Shown here: piece by piece, positions 1 through 8,663 of the stretch
Position numbering within the stretch: position 1 is the stretch's first letter
Layout: each line of letters starts with the position of its first letter
NCBI GenBank assembly: GCA_964530825.1
Contig: CAZHCA010000001.1
Span: forward strand, 310,001-374,000
Source: CAZHCA01 sp964530825
Lineage (GTDB): Bacteria; Bacteroidota; Bacteroidia; Chitinophagales; Saprospiraceae
Direction of reading: 5' to 3'
DNA: 64,000 bases
The notes under the pieces: generated by a model
The model's database searches: none
Told to the model about the DNA's origin: nothing
The model's input: only the letters and a program-made list of their open reading frames with translations
Made by a program: the position numbers and the translations under genes

Positions 1-1063
1 GCATCTGCATCAGCAATTCTTTGGCTTCGGGCTCGAAAACTTTGGCCGCTATACCGTAGTCTTCGCAAATTTGCCGGTTAAAATGCTCGACAAGCAGCGG
101 AATATCCTCCCGCCGGTCGTCCAGGGGGGGAACATCCATTATGATCACGGCCAAACGGTGATAAAGGTCTTCGCGAAAGTTCCCGTTCTGGATGGCCTGG
201 CGCAGGTCTTTGTTGGTGGCGGCAATAACCCGGACATCGATTGGCAGCGCCTTATCTCCGCCTACCCGAACAATGCGTTTGTCTTGCAAAGCACGCAGTA
301 CCTTGGCCTGGGCCGAGGCACTCATATCGCCGATTTCGTCCAGGAACAAGATGCCGCCGTTGGCCTGCTCGAATTTTCCGATGTGTTGCTTGTGAGCGGA
401 GGTGAAAGCGCCTTTCTCATGACCAAATAATTCGCTTTCAATCAATTCGGTAGGAATAGCTGCGCAGTTGATCTCAATTAAGGGTTGGCCGGCGCGCTGG
501 CTGTTGCGGTGAATCCATTGTGCCACCAACTCCTTGCCGGAGCCGTTGGGCCCGGTGATCAAAACCCGCGCCTCAGTAGGTGCCACCCGCTCTATTGTTT
601 TTTTGATGTGCTGAATGGCAGGAGATTGGCCGATCATTTCCGGAGCCGGACGGCTCGATACCTTGCGTTTTAGGGCCTTGGTTTCCGTCACCAAGTTGGA
701 CCGGTCCATGGCGTTGCGCAGGGTGATCAGTAAGCGATTGAGGTCTGGCGGCTTACTGATAAAATCAAAGGCACCCTTCTTTACCGCCTCCACGGCTGTA
801 TCTATCGTACCGTGGCCCGAGATCATGACCACCGGCGTGTCCGGACTTAAAAGCTGGATGCGCTCCAAGGCCTCTAGGCCATCCATGCGGGGCATCCGGA
901 TATCCAGCAGGATGACATCAAATGTTGCTTTTTTGAGCTGACTGATACCGTCCAAACCGTTGGAGGCCTCGGTCACCTCAAAATCTTCGAACTCTAATAT
1001 TTCGCGCAGGGTGCGGCGAATGCTCGACTCGTCGTCGACCACCAGGATCTTCGGTTTTTTCAC
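1..1063 (-). CDS. Sigma-54-dependent response regulator, NtrC family (3' end cut by window edge)
   Basis: Two-component response regulator that should activate sigma-54 promoters. Read leftwards from a GTG start, the protein begins MKKPKILVVDDE, a receiver domain of about 120 residues with the acidic pocket (VVDDE), the phosphoacceptor Asp in VILLDIRMP and the conserved Lys in FISKP. A AAA+ domain follows, with Walker A TGPNGSGKE, the sigma-54 contact loop as GAFTSA, Walker B ILFLDEIGD and the ATNKDL segment. About 354 codons are visible; the end of the AAA+ domain and any C-terminal Fis-type helix-turn-helix lie outside. No ATG fits this frame, so GTG at 1063 is chosen because the receiver fold begins directly after it. 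No partner histidine kinase is visible. The GAFTSA loop (usual form GAFTGA) is noted separately. Confidence 0.93.
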   Translation of the reverse strand, partial: MKKPKILVVDDESSIRRTLREILEFEDFEVTEASNGLDGISQLKKATFDVILLDIRMPRMDGLEALERIQLLSPDTPVVMISGHGTIDTAVEAVKKGAFDFISKPPDLNRLLITLRNAMDRSNLVTETKALKRKVSSRPAPEMIGQSPAIQHIKKTIERVAPTEARVLITGPNGSGKELVAQWIHRNSQRAGQPLIEINCAAIPTELIESELFGHEKGAFTSAHKQHIGKFEQANGGILFLDEIGDMSASAQAKVLRALQDKRIVRVGGDKALPIDVRVIAATNKDLRQAIQNGNFREDLYHRLAVIIMDVPPLDDRREDIPLLVEHFNRQICEDYGIAAKVFEPEAKELLMQM

Positions 1064-1321
1064 TGTTTTTGGTTTTTCTTCAGTCGGTCCTCCTCCACTT
1101 TCGCATCTGCCGGTAGTGGCTAAAAAATAGGAGCTTAATGATTTTTACGTCAAATTTCCCCCTATGTTGCAAAGGCCACTGCTTTCCATCCGGTGCGACC
1201 GAAGATAACCTCGATACATTTAAAATAAATATAATTTATAATAAAATTTATTTATTCCGGCCGTTTATTCTGCTCTGGCTTAGAAGGGCCAGCTTCCTAG
1301 GGAAACGCCTCGGGCAGGCCC
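1064..1321. other. AT-rich intergenic region with inverted repeat
   Basis: No gene is supported here. The stretch around 1215-1258 is almost pure A/T and holds an 8-base inverted repeat (AAATAAAT at 1223-1230 and ATTTATTT at 1246-1253). It lies upstream of the response regulator gene on the minus strand and could be a curved or UP-like promoter element. The 68-codon open frame on the plus strand across this region has low-complexity translation and no family resemblance. Confidence 0.4.
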
Positions 1322-2497
1322 CTACTGAAGTCTGCGGGCGGTAAGGCTATAACGCACGGCCAGCAATGCCACTAAAGGCATCACTTCGTATGGAAGTTGT
1401 TGAGGCAACCAGGACCAGGTGATCAGCAGCAGGATGGTGGCCACACTCAGCAACTGGAAGAGCCGCAGTCGCAGAGCGCTGCCTTGCGGGGTCAATAGCG
1501 CAATAAGAAAAAGCGGATTGGCCCAGAAAAAATTCCAATTCGCTTTGGTGGCTTCGTGGTCGGTACCGTACATCATAAAGAGGTAGAAAAAGCCAAGCAA
1601 GGCCAGCACCACGGCCAGAAAAGCGTCGGTCCACCTGGTTGGCCGCCGGCGGCGCAGCAGGGTGGGCAAGGCCAAAAGCAATGTAAAAGCGGTTAGGATG
1701 AAGCCTGGTTTTTGCCACCAGGCACTGGCCGAGACGGGAAGGGAGCCGGGGGTTTTTAGCAGCAGCTCGCGATCGCCCAGCAGGGGCGACCTGTCGATTC
1801 GGGCTGCACCCAGATTGTCGGAAAGATAACTGGGTAGAAACATTTGCGCACGGTGGTCGGCAAGCCGGTCGGCAGGTCTTCCGAGAATGAGGTCGATACC
1901 GACCCGCGTCCAGGGCATGCGGGTCAGTTTTTCGTGCAAGAGCTGACGGAGAGTGGGATGCGGACCTTCGGACACCTTCTGCGGATAAAAAGCGCCGAGT
2001 TCGTTTTCCACCAAATCGCGGATTCGGGTTGAGCAGTTGTCGTAGAAAAAATCGTAGTAGTATTCCCGGTTTTCCGGCCGGTAGTTCCAGCTCAAAAAAT
2101 GGAGAACTTCCCGTTGTTGTTGGTCGGTAAGTAGCAGCGGCTCCTGGTAAACTATGCGTCCCGGTTCTTTGAAACTGGCTAAAAACTGGGGCAGGGTTTC
2201 TATACTAAGCTGGTAAGGCAATTTGCCGCGCACAAATTTCCAGTAAAAATTAGGGGTATTGAAGTTAAACGTACCATAATTGAAGAGTTGGTCGGTACCC
2301 GCAATGGAGTCGCGAACCCGCAGCGCACTGTGACCGAAAGTAGCATAGAGGTCTTTTCCGGAAGAGCAGGTGACCAGCGAGATCTCTACGCCCGAAGCCG
2401 AATGGCTCGGATATGCTATGGCTATACCCATGCCCACCATAATAAGCGCAGCTATCACTTTATAACGGCAGCTCCGTCCAGCAGCTCGACGGTTCAT
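1322..2497 (-). CDS. DUF4105 (Lnb N-terminal periplasmic domain) envelope protein
   Basis: A 391-residue protein of the DUF4105 family, common in Bacteroidota and related by name to the N-terminal periplasmic domain of lacto-N-biosidase. The start at 2497 (MNRRAAGRS) is preferred over an upstream TTG because it is directly followed by a basic region and a hydrophobic export segment (about residues 14-29). The soluble part (about 40-250) carries family hallmarks: SLVTCSSGKDLYATFGHSALRV, a LFNYGTFNF segment and YDNCSTRIRD, whose His and Cys residues suggest a papain-like (NlpC/P60-type) hydrolase; that catalytic role is inference. The C-terminal third is hydrophobic, with about four predicted membrane helices. 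Substrate unknown. It lies alone upstream of the response regulator, in the same direction. Confidence 0.85.
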   Translation of the reverse strand: MNRRAAGRSCRYKVIAALIMVGMGIAIAYPSHSASGVEISLVTCSSGKDLYATFGHSALRVRDSIAGTDQLFNYGTFNFNTPNFYWKFVRGKLPYQLSIETLPQFLASFKEPGRIVYQEPLLLTDQQQREVLHFLSWNYRPENREYYYDFFYDNCSTRIRDLVENELGAFYPQKVSEGPHPTLRQLLHEKLTRMPWTRVGIDLILGRPADRLADHRAQMFLPSYLSDNLGAARIDRSPLLGDRELLLKTPGSLPVSASAWWQKPGFILTAFTLLLALPTLLRRRRPTRWTDAFLAVVLALLGFFYLFMMYGTDHEATKANWNFFWANPLFLIALLTPQGSALRLRLFQLLSVATILLLITWSWLPQQLPYEVMPLVALLAVRYSLTARRLQ

Positions 2498-2611
2498 ATA
2501 GAAGTCTTTTTTAAGCAAAGATAGGCTATGCGCCTGATAGCTCCTGCAAAATCATTTCCATCCTAACGAACAGCTAAATTGTTGTATTTTCACCCGGACT
2601 AATATAATCAT

Positions 2612-3514
2612 ATGCACATCGTCGTTTTATCCCGTGGACCTCAGCTTTACTCTACGCAAGTTCTCAAACGTGCCGGAATCCGGCGCGGCCACAGGGTGCT
2701 GGTAGTCGATCACATGCGCTGTGACCTATACATGGAATCCGGAGAATTGGAAATTTGGTACGACGGCAAACCGTTGTCTGATGTTGATGCCATTATTCCA
2801 CGCATCGGTAGTTCCGTGACCACGCACGGCGCTGCGGTCATCAGCCATTTCGAACAGATGGGCATTTTCTCGACAGCGCGCTCCCAGGCATTACTGGAAG
2901 CACGGGATAAATTGCGTTGTCTGCAGAAGCTGGCGGGCTATGGGGTCGAAATCCCGCGTACCGCTTATGTGGCCGGAGCCTGGGATGTACCAGACGCGGT
3001 GCGCCTGGTTGGGGGCTTTCCGGTGGTTATTAAATTGTTAGAGAGTACCCACGGTGTAGGGGTTATGTTGGCCGAGACTCAGGCCAACGCAGAGACCACG
3101 GTAGGGGCTTTTCAGCAGTTGGGAGAGCGCGTTATTATTCAGGAATACATTCGCGAAGCAACCGGAACGGATATCCGGGCACTGGTAGTAGCAGGTAAGG
3201 TTGTCGCGGCTATGAAGCGGGTTGCGCAGCCCGGAGAATTTCGTTCAAATTTGCATCGGGGCGCCAAGGGGTACCGTGTCCGTTTGACCGGACGGGAGCA
3301 GGAGCTGGTGCTGAGGGTGGTTGACTTGATGGGGCTACATGTTGCAGGAGTGGATCTGTTGCGCTCCGATCGCGGTCCGTTGGTCATGGAAGTTAACGCC
3401 TCACCGGGCCTGGAGGGCATTGAATCGGTCACCGGCGTGAACGTAGCCGGTAAAATTATTGAATTCGTTGAAAACTGGGTGAAGCAGCAGGCCGCTTCCG
3501 GCGTCATGGAATAA
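2612..3514 (+). CDS. rimK: RimK-family alpha-L-glutamate ligase (ATP-grasp)
   Basis: ATP-dependent ligase of the RimK family; the E. coli enzyme adds glutamates to the C-terminus of ribosomal protein S6. The 300-residue length is normal. An N-terminal RimK domain (about 1-95, including IIPRIGSSVT) precedes an ATP-grasp fold: nucleotide-binding Lys141 in VVIKLLESTHGVGV, DIRALVV at 187-193, FRSNLHRG at 210-217, and metal-binding Glu260/Asn262 in VMEVNASPG. The stop is 8 bases from the next gene, a zinc-dependent deacylase that could remove or process the added residues. The ligase identity is firm; the substrate (S6, another protein or a small metabolite) cannot be read from the sequence. Confidence 0.93.
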   Translation: MHIVVLSRGPQLYSTQVLKRAGIRRGHRVLVVDHMRCDLYMESGELEIWYDGKPLSDVDAIIPRIGSSVTTHGAAVISHFEQMGIFSTARSQALLEARDKLRCLQKLAGYGVEIPRTAYVAGAWDVPDAVRLVGGFPVVIKLLESTHGVGVMLAETQANAETTVGAFQQLGERVIIQEYIREATGTDIRALVVAGKVVAAMKRVAQPGEFRSNLHRGAKGYRVRLTGREQELVLRVVDLMGLHVAGVDLLRSDRGPLVMEVNASPGLEGIESVTGVNVAGKIIEFVENWVKQQAASGVME

Positions 3515-3522
3515 TTACAATT

Positions 3523-4464
3523 ATGGCAGAACCTATCCTCATCCATCACACAGAGGTGCTGCCGGGCACCCAGCATTTTCTGCGCATACCCGTCGGACGT
3601 TTACCCTCCGGTAATCAAATCCTTGTGAACACCCATGTTTTCCGGGCGGTTGATCCCGGCCCGTCGGTACTCCTGCTCGCCGGGGTCCACGGCGATGAGA
3701 TCAACAGCGTAGACATCGTGCGGCGAGTTATTGCCGAGGGTGTACTCAAAGACTTGCAATGCGGCATGGTGATCGTCATTCCGGTACTCAATATCTTTGG
3801 ACTGATCAACTTTTCGCGCGATCTACCCGATGGCAAGGATGTCAATCGCAGCTTTCCAGGACGCTCGTCGGGATCGTTGGCCTCAAGGGTGGCGCGGGTG
3901 CTTACGCGCCGCATTCTGCCCCATGTCGATTTTGGGGTCGATTTCCATACCGGTGGTCACCACCATTACAATTATCCACAGATCCGTTATTCCGCCGGAC
4001 ATGCGCAGAGCAAAGCGCTGGCCGAGCAGTTTGCGCCGCCTTTTATCCTGGCTAGCAAACCGATTGCCAAATCACTGCGCAAAGTCGCCCTGGATGCCGG
4101 AAAACCCATAATCGTTTTTGAAGGTGGAGAAAACCTGCGGCTCGACCATCGTGCTCAGGAGGCAGGCTTGCAGGGCGTTCGCCGCTTACTGCAGGCCCAT
4201 GCGATGCTGCCTGCAGCACCGGTGGCTTCCGAGCCGGTCTGGCTGGAAAAGTCCAGCTGGGTCCGCGCCGGTGAAGCCGGCCTGTTCCGTTACCTTAAAG
4301 GATCGGGTGAGGCAGTGGAGAAAGGGGAAATCATTGGGAACATTCACAACTTGTACGGCGAAGAATACCGCCAGGTGGCCGCCTCGCGCACCGGTTACCT
4401 GATCGGACACAATAAATCGCCGATTGTCAGCTCTGGCGATGCCTTGTTTCATATTGGATATTGA
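3523..4464 (+). CDS. Succinylglutamate desuccinylase/aspartoacylase family zinc hydrolase
   Basis: A 313-residue M14-like zinc amidohydrolase of the AstE/aspartoacylase group. Zinc ligands are visible as His56 and Glu59 (GVHGDEINSVD) and His142 (DFHTGGHHHYNYP), with Arg109 and the NRSFPG motif for substrate carboxylate binding, and a glutamate in IIVFEGGEN as likely general base. The C-terminal part (about 235-313) is the lipoyl-like beta domain typical of this group. It is co-transcribed with the RimK ligase 8 bases upstream, a pairing seen in other bacteria, which points to cleaving an amino-acid amide bond made by RimK. That pairing is inference; the hydrolase family is clear. Confidence 0.88.
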   Translation: MAEPILIHHTEVLPGTQHFLRIPVGRLPSGNQILVNTHVFRAVDPGPSVLLLAGVHGDEINSVDIVRRVIAEGVLKDLQCGMVIVIPVLNIFGLINFSRDLPDGKDVNRSFPGRSSGSLASRVARVLTRRILPHVDFGVDFHTGGHHHYNYPQIRYSAGHAQSKALAEQFAPPFILASKPIAKSLRKVALDAGKPIIVFEGGENLRLDHRAQEAGLQGVRRLLQAHAMLPAAPVASEPVWLEKSSWVRAGEAGLFRYLKGSGEAVEKGEIIGNIHNLYGEEYRQVAASRTGYLIGHNKSPIVSSGDALFHIGY

Positions 4465-4467
4465 GTC

Positions 4468-4491
4468 AACTTTCGGACCACCGGAAGTTTT
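4468..4491 (+). terminator. Hairpin terminator candidate after the rimK operon
   Basis: Nine-base-pair stem (4468-4476 with 4481-4489, one G-U pair) with an ACCA loop and a short U-rich tail TTTTC. It sits 3 bases after the deacylase stop. A TATATTTG box follows at 4493-4500 and could be the -7 element of a promoter for the PepSY gene. Confidence 0.5.
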
Positions 4492-4692
4492 CTATATTTG
4501 AATAGCAGCCATTGCAAAAGTGTTTTTGGTGGCAAAACAGTCAGATTTCGGTCCTAGGTACGGGGCGCAATCTGCATCGACTTTTTGCAAAGGTATTCAG
4601 GAGCAAAAGGAAATTTTACAGTCCGACAACTATAAAGGAGTCCGGTTCTGGTCGCTCCGGAACATTTGGGTTCCTACGTAACGCAGTGAATT

Positions 4693-5274
4693 ATGCTAAA
4701 CCGACGGTTGAGGAATTTTCGGACCTATCATAAAATCATTGGATTAATTTTGGCCCTGTTGGTGATCATCAGTGCTGTCACGGGTATTTTCCTGGCCCTG
4801 AAAAAAAATATCGACCTGCTGCAGCCCTCCACTCAGAAAGGACAGGCTGCCGATCTAAACGAATGGATGCCGGTCAACGAGCTGGCTGTCATCGGCCAAG
4901 CAGCATTACAAGACCACTTGCGATCCGCTGCACCGCCCACCATCGACCGCATGGATGTCCGGCCGGGTAAAGGGGTTGTCAAGGTTACTTTCGAAGAAGG
5001 ATGGTGGGAAGTCCAGGTCGACGGTGCTACCGGTGAGGTGTTAAGCATTGCCCGTCGGCACTCCGATTGGATTGAGCAAATCCATGATGGGTCTATCGTG
5101 AGCGATGGCTTCAAATTGGTAAGCATGCATACATTGGGCATAGGCTTGCTGCTAATGATCTTTACCGGCTGGTGGCTCTGGTATGGGCCGCGGAAAATTC
5201 GTCAGCGCCGACGCCGCCGGGAAGATGCTGCTCCCGCGGCACCCCAACAGCAAACAACCTTACGGCATGAATAA
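4693..5274 (+). CDS. PepSY-associated transmembrane helix protein
   Basis: A 193-residue inner membrane protein. Residues 11-35 (YHKIIGLILALLVIISAVTGIFLA) form a first membrane helix with the HxxxG start common to PepSY_TM proteins. A periplasmic PepSY-like region follows (about 45-140, including WWEVQVDGATGEVLSI), then HTLGIGLLLMIFTGWWLWYGPRK as a second helix and a very basic cytoplasmic tail rich in Arg. Much shorter than PepSY iron-reductase proteins, with the minimal two-helix layout. Larger relatives are linked to siderophore or iron handling, but nothing here proves that role. The stop overlaps the start of the DUF2157 gene by 8 bases, so the two are translationally coupled. Confidence 0.82.
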   Translation: MLNRRLRNFRTYHKIIGLILALLVIISAVTGIFLALKKNIDLLQPSTQKGQAADLNEWMPVNELAVIGQAALQDHLRSAAPPTIDRMDVRPGKGVVKVTFEEGWWEVQVDGATGEVLSIARRHSDWIEQIHDGSIVSDGFKLVSMHTLGIGLLLMIFTGWWLWYGPRKIRQRRRRREDAAPAAPQQQTTLRHE

Positions 5275-6580
5275 CCATCCGACCGCACCACCGGACTTGG
5301 AACCTGCATTACGGCGATGGGTGGCCGAAGGCATAATCGATGCGGAGCAGGCCGATCAGATTCGGCAACTGTACGGTGATTCGGAGCCAGCTACCAAGGA
5401 CCGCTCCATCCTGGTGGCAGTCAGTATCATCGGTGCTTTACTGATTGCCGGTGGTATCATCTCTATATTTGCCTACAACTGGACGAGTCTAAGCCGGGAG
5501 GTGCGTACGGTGATGAGTATTCTACCGGTGCTTTTAGGTCTCGTGGTTTACGGAATCGCCTACTTTCGTTATCCAATGGCACCCTCCTGGCGGGAGGGGA
5601 GCTCCACTTTTTTATGTCTGGCGGCCGGCGCCTCCCTCGGGCTGCTCACACAGACTTACCACCTGGCCGATTCCTGGGTGAGCTTACTACAGTGGTGGCT
5701 GTTACTCACCTTGCCGCTGCTTTACCTAATGCCAACGACTTTAACACCGATGCTTTACTGGATCGGATTGACCGTTTGGACCTTTCAAGCTCCGGAATAC
5801 GGACTGCCGGCCTATTGGCTATGGTGGGGGCTCAGTTTGCCGCCATTTCTGGCCCGGTACCGTGAAAATCCCTATTCGGTTACCGCTATTCTTTTAACCT
5901 GGACTCTGCTGCTGACTTCCTTGCTCTCGTGGTTCCGCCTGGTGGAGTTAGATTTAGTGATATTTTCTTTGTTCGCCACGAGTTGTTGGCTTACCGGTGT
6001 TTACTTTATTGGCTGGCACGCGCGGCGACGGGGTGAAGATTGGTGGGCTCAGCCCTTTGTGATGTTTGCCGTCAGCGGTATACTCTTGCTTAATATCTTA
6101 TTGCTATTCGAAATACAACCGGAGCCCTGGACCTGGGAAAACCTGTGGAACGGCCTGGACCGGCCTCGGGCCAGCGCCCATGTCAACGCCATTGCCGGCG
6201 TCGTAATGGTTCTTTTTTGGTTGCTTTCGGCCGGTTACCGGTTAGACCGGGACATTGATCTGTGGGGGCTTCGCTTGTTCCCGTTGTTGGTCTTGTTGGT
6301 TTTACTGCTCAACCGCGGCGGGGCCTATACGGCGGCAGTTACGCTGGCAACCCTCTACGGTGGCATCCTGGGCGTCATCTATCTTTGGAAAGGACGTCAG
6401 GCGCTCGAAATGTGGGCAATACACCGGGGTATGCTTTTTATTTTGGCAATCGCCTGCGCTCGTTTTTTCAATACCGACTGGAATTTGGTGTGGAAAGGTA
6501 TCATTTTTATCTTTTTGGGGTTGCTATTCCTAGGCGGCCATTACTGGCTCGCACGCCAACTGCGTGTGGAAAAAGAGTAG
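5267..6580 (+). CDS. DUF2157 multi-pass membrane protein
   Basis: A 437-residue protein starting MNNHPTAPPDLEPALRRW. The ATG at 5267 is chosen because it overlaps the upstream stop in typical coupled fashion and begins the conserved soluble region; a longer frame exists upstream but reads through the previous gene. Residues about 10-45 (WVAEGIIDAEQADQIRQLY) match the N-terminal cytoplasmic segment of DUF2157 proteins, in which a short helical motif precedes the membrane part. About ten to twelve hydrophobic helices follow. The function of DUF2157 is unknown. Co-transcribed with the PepSY-type gene. Confidence 0.85.
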   Translation: MNNHPTAPPDLEPALRRWVAEGIIDAEQADQIRQLYGDSEPATKDRSILVAVSIIGALLIAGGIISIFAYNWTSLSREVRTVMSILPVLLGLVVYGIAYFRYPMAPSWREGSSTFLCLAAGASLGLLTQTYHLADSWVSLLQWWLLLTLPLLYLMPTTLTPMLYWIGLTVWTFQAPEYGLPAYWLWWGLSLPPFLARYRENPYSVTAILLTWTLLLTSLLSWFRLVELDLVIFSLFATSCWLTGVYFIGWHARRRGEDWWAQPFVMFAVSGILLLNILLLFEIQPEPWTWENLWNGLDRPRASAHVNAIAGVVMVLFWLLSAGYRLDRDIDLWGLRLFPLLVLLVLLLNRGGAYTAAVTLATLYGGILGVIYLWKGRQALEMWAIHRGMLFILAIACARFFNTDWNLVWKGIIFIFLGLLFLGGHYWLARQLRVEKE

Positions 6581-6646
6581 AGGGGATGAAGCGACGGGTT
6601 TAGAGCCAGCTCCTGGTTCACTGAATCGGGCAAAACTATCCGGCCT

Positions 6647-7822
6647 ATGTTATGTCAAAAAAAGTACGCCCGAGCGGTGCCCCTCGTGATACTCCTTTTT
6701 CTGGTCATTACTATTGCTGCTATGGGACAATCCCCTGTTAAGCGGTTACGCGATTACGGCCTTTTTCCTGGTGTATTACCCGTCGGTCCGTATAATGCGA
6801 TCACAGATGTAGCTCCTGTACGGGTAGGACACGTTTCCCTTATCGAAGGTAATAATATCCGTACTGGGCTGACCGTGGTTATTCCTCATCCGGGAAATAT
6901 GTTCCAGGACAAAGTTCCTGCTGCCGTCTTTGTCGGTAATGGCTTCGGTAAGTTGATGGGGAGCACCCAGATAGCGGAACTGGGATCGTTGGAGACACCA
7001 ATTGTATTGACCAATACCCTGAGCGTGCCCGAAGTTGCCGCTGGCTTGATCGAATACACCCTGGCACTGGATGGCAACGATGAGGTAGGTTCGGTCAATC
7101 CGGTAGTGGGGGAAACGAATGACGGCCGCCTTAACGACATTCGCCGTCGTGCCATTCGGCCTGCACAGGTGCTGGAGGCAATCGATAAAGCCACTGTCGG
7201 TCCCGTGCCGGAAGGCAACGTAGGAGCCGGAGTAGGCACGGTTTGTTTTGGATTTAAGGGCGGTATCGGGACCAGCTCCCGGCGATTGCCCGTGCAGCTT
7301 GGAGGGTATACCGTAGGTGTGCTCGTGCAAAGTAATTTCGGGGGTGTCTTGCAAATGGATGGCTTACCGGTCGGCAAGCTTTTAGATCAATATTATTTGA
7401 AAGATCGCCTGCCGGAAAGCGCAAACGGTTCTTGTATGATCATCATTGCCACAGATGCTCCGGTGGAGGCGCGTAACTTGAAGCGCATGGCGGCCCGTAG
7501 TATGATGGGCCTGGCGCGAACCGGCGGCATTGCTTCCAATGGCAGCGGCGATTACGCTATTGCTTTTTCTACTCATCCCGCCCTGCGTATGCCCCACCGC
7601 AGCGATACTTTCACGGCGGAAAATCGAACGCTCCGCAACGATGCTATGTCTATGCTCTTTCTGGCAACGATCGAAGCTACAGAAGAGGCCATCCTGAATA
7701 GCCTGGTAGCAGCGGAAACCATGACCGGTAATGGACAAACCATTCAGGCTCTCCCTATGGATACCGTTGGAGATTGGCTGCAAAAATACCGCCTCTTCCT
7801 ACAATCCATAAAATCAAAGTAA
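6647..7822 (+). CDS. Secreted P1 family peptidase (DmpA/BapA-type aminopeptidase)
   Basis: A 391-residue member of peptidase family S58 (DmpA/BapA), enzymes that cleave themselves between Gly and Ser to free an N-terminal serine nucleophile and remove N-terminal D- or beta-amino acids. A signal peptide is clear (about residues 8-27, ending AAMGQ). The core starts DYGLFPGVLPVGPYNAITDV. The self-cleavage site is predicted between Gly261 and Ser262 in ANGSCMIIIATDAP, and GNGFGKLMG and GGIASNGSGD match the family. Export to the periplasm fits breakdown of beta- or D-peptides from outside or from cell wall turnover; the true substrate is unknown. It lies alone, 66 bases after the DUF2157 gene. Confidence 0.92.
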   Translation: MLCQKKYARAVPLVILLFLVITIAAMGQSPVKRLRDYGLFPGVLPVGPYNAITDVAPVRVGHVSLIEGNNIRTGLTVVIPHPGNMFQDKVPAAVFVGNGFGKLMGSTQIAELGSLETPIVLTNTLSVPEVAAGLIEYTLALDGNDEVGSVNPVVGETNDGRLNDIRRRAIRPAQVLEAIDKATVGPVPEGNVGAGVGTVCFGFKGGIGTSSRRLPVQLGGYTVGVLVQSNFGGVLQMDGLPVGKLLDQYYLKDRLPESANGSCMIIIATDAPVEARNLKRMAARSMMGLARTGGIASNGSGDYAIAFSTHPALRMPHRSDTFTAENRTLRNDAMSMLFLATIEATEEAILNSLVAAETMTGNGQTIQALPMDTVGDWLQKYRLFLQSIKSK

Positions 7823-7952
7823 GGGGCGCCGACCACTTATTCCATCTATCTAAACAATGCTACGATTCATCCCCTCGATCCTACCGTTGGTCCTATTTTT
7901 CTGGACTCGAGGCCGTGATTACGCTACTTTGCAGAAAACTTTAAAAACTATA

Positions 7953-7978
7953 GAAACTTTTTTTTCAAAAATTGTTTC
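7953..7978. promoter_or_regulatory. Candidate operator (imperfect palindrome) upstream of tetR
   Basis: GAAAC at 7953-7957 and GTTTC at 7974-7978 flank a near-symmetric TTTT-C-AAAA centre. It is 45 bases upstream of the TetR start and upstream of the whole efflux operon, the usual place for a self-regulating TetR operator. A TACTTTG box at 7925-7931 lies just before it. Low-complexity A/T content makes a chance match possible. Confidence 0.3.
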
Positions 7979-8022
7979 CATGTTGTCTAGAAAAAAGAAA
8001 AGCCACGAATCCAAGAAGCTTG

Positions 8023-8637
8023 ATGGGCACCAAGGAACAAATTCTTTTGCGGTCGCGTGATCTGTTTATGCGATATGGGATTAAAAGCATCACCATGGAT
8101 GATTTGTCGCGCGAGCTGGGTATATCGAAAAAGACGCTATACCAATATGTTGACAATAAGCAGGACTTGATTGAGCAAATTTTCCAGGCCACAATAATGG
8201 AGGAAAAGAATTGCATGGCCGAAATCCGCCATTCGTCCACCGATGCGATCGAAGAAATTCTGGGGATCGGCCAGTTCGTCATTGAGGAGTTGCGACAGAT
8301 CTCGCCGGTGACGATGTACGATTTACAGAAGTATTATCGGGATACCTGGTTGAAAGTCGACTCTCTCTACCAGCAGCACGTCTACCAGATTATTCGCGAC
8401 AATCTGGACCGGGGCATTGCAGCTGGTTTGTACCGGTCAGAAATCAATCCCGACATCATCGCCAAGCTTTACGTAGGTAAGACGGCAATGTTGGTCGATG
8501 AGGAGTTATTTCCGCTGAGGGCTTACAGCCGGGAGTCGCTTTTTAAGGAGTATATCAACTACCATATTCACGGCATTGCCTCGCCGGAAGGCTTGGCGTT
8601 GTTGGAAAAGTATTTGGAAGCCGACAACCAAAGGTGA
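8023..8637 (+). CDS. TetR/AcrR family transcriptional regulator
   Basis: A 204-residue repressor-type protein. Start chosen at MGTKEQILLRSRDLF because TetR proteins begin just before this first helix; an upstream in-frame ATG would add 17 residues of poor composition. The helix-turn-helix is plain at about residues 22-53: SITMDDLSRELGISKKTLY followed by QYVDNKQDLIEQIF. The C-terminal ligand/dimer domain is not close to any named regulator. It is the first gene of an efflux operon (TolC, adaptor, RND permease) with the next start 26 bases after its stop, so it most likely controls this operon in response to a pumped compound. Confidence 0.9.
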   Translation: MGTKEQILLRSRDLFMRYGIKSITMDDLSRELGISKKTLYQYVDNKQDLIEQIFQATIMEEKNCMAEIRHSSTDAIEEILGIGQFVIEELRQISPVTMYDLQKYYRDTWLKVDSLYQQHVYQIIRDNLDRGIAAGLYRSEINPDIIAKLYVGKTAMLVDEELFPLRAYSRESLFKEYINYHIHGIASPEGLALLEKYLEADNQR

Positions 8638-8663
8638 TTATACCAGAAAATCGATCATTAATT

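Noticed and set aside
1138..1344. 68-codon plus-strand frame
   Set aside because: AT-rich sequence gives long runs of Ile, Lys, Asn and Tyr; no family likeness, and it overlaps the end of the DUF4105 gene.
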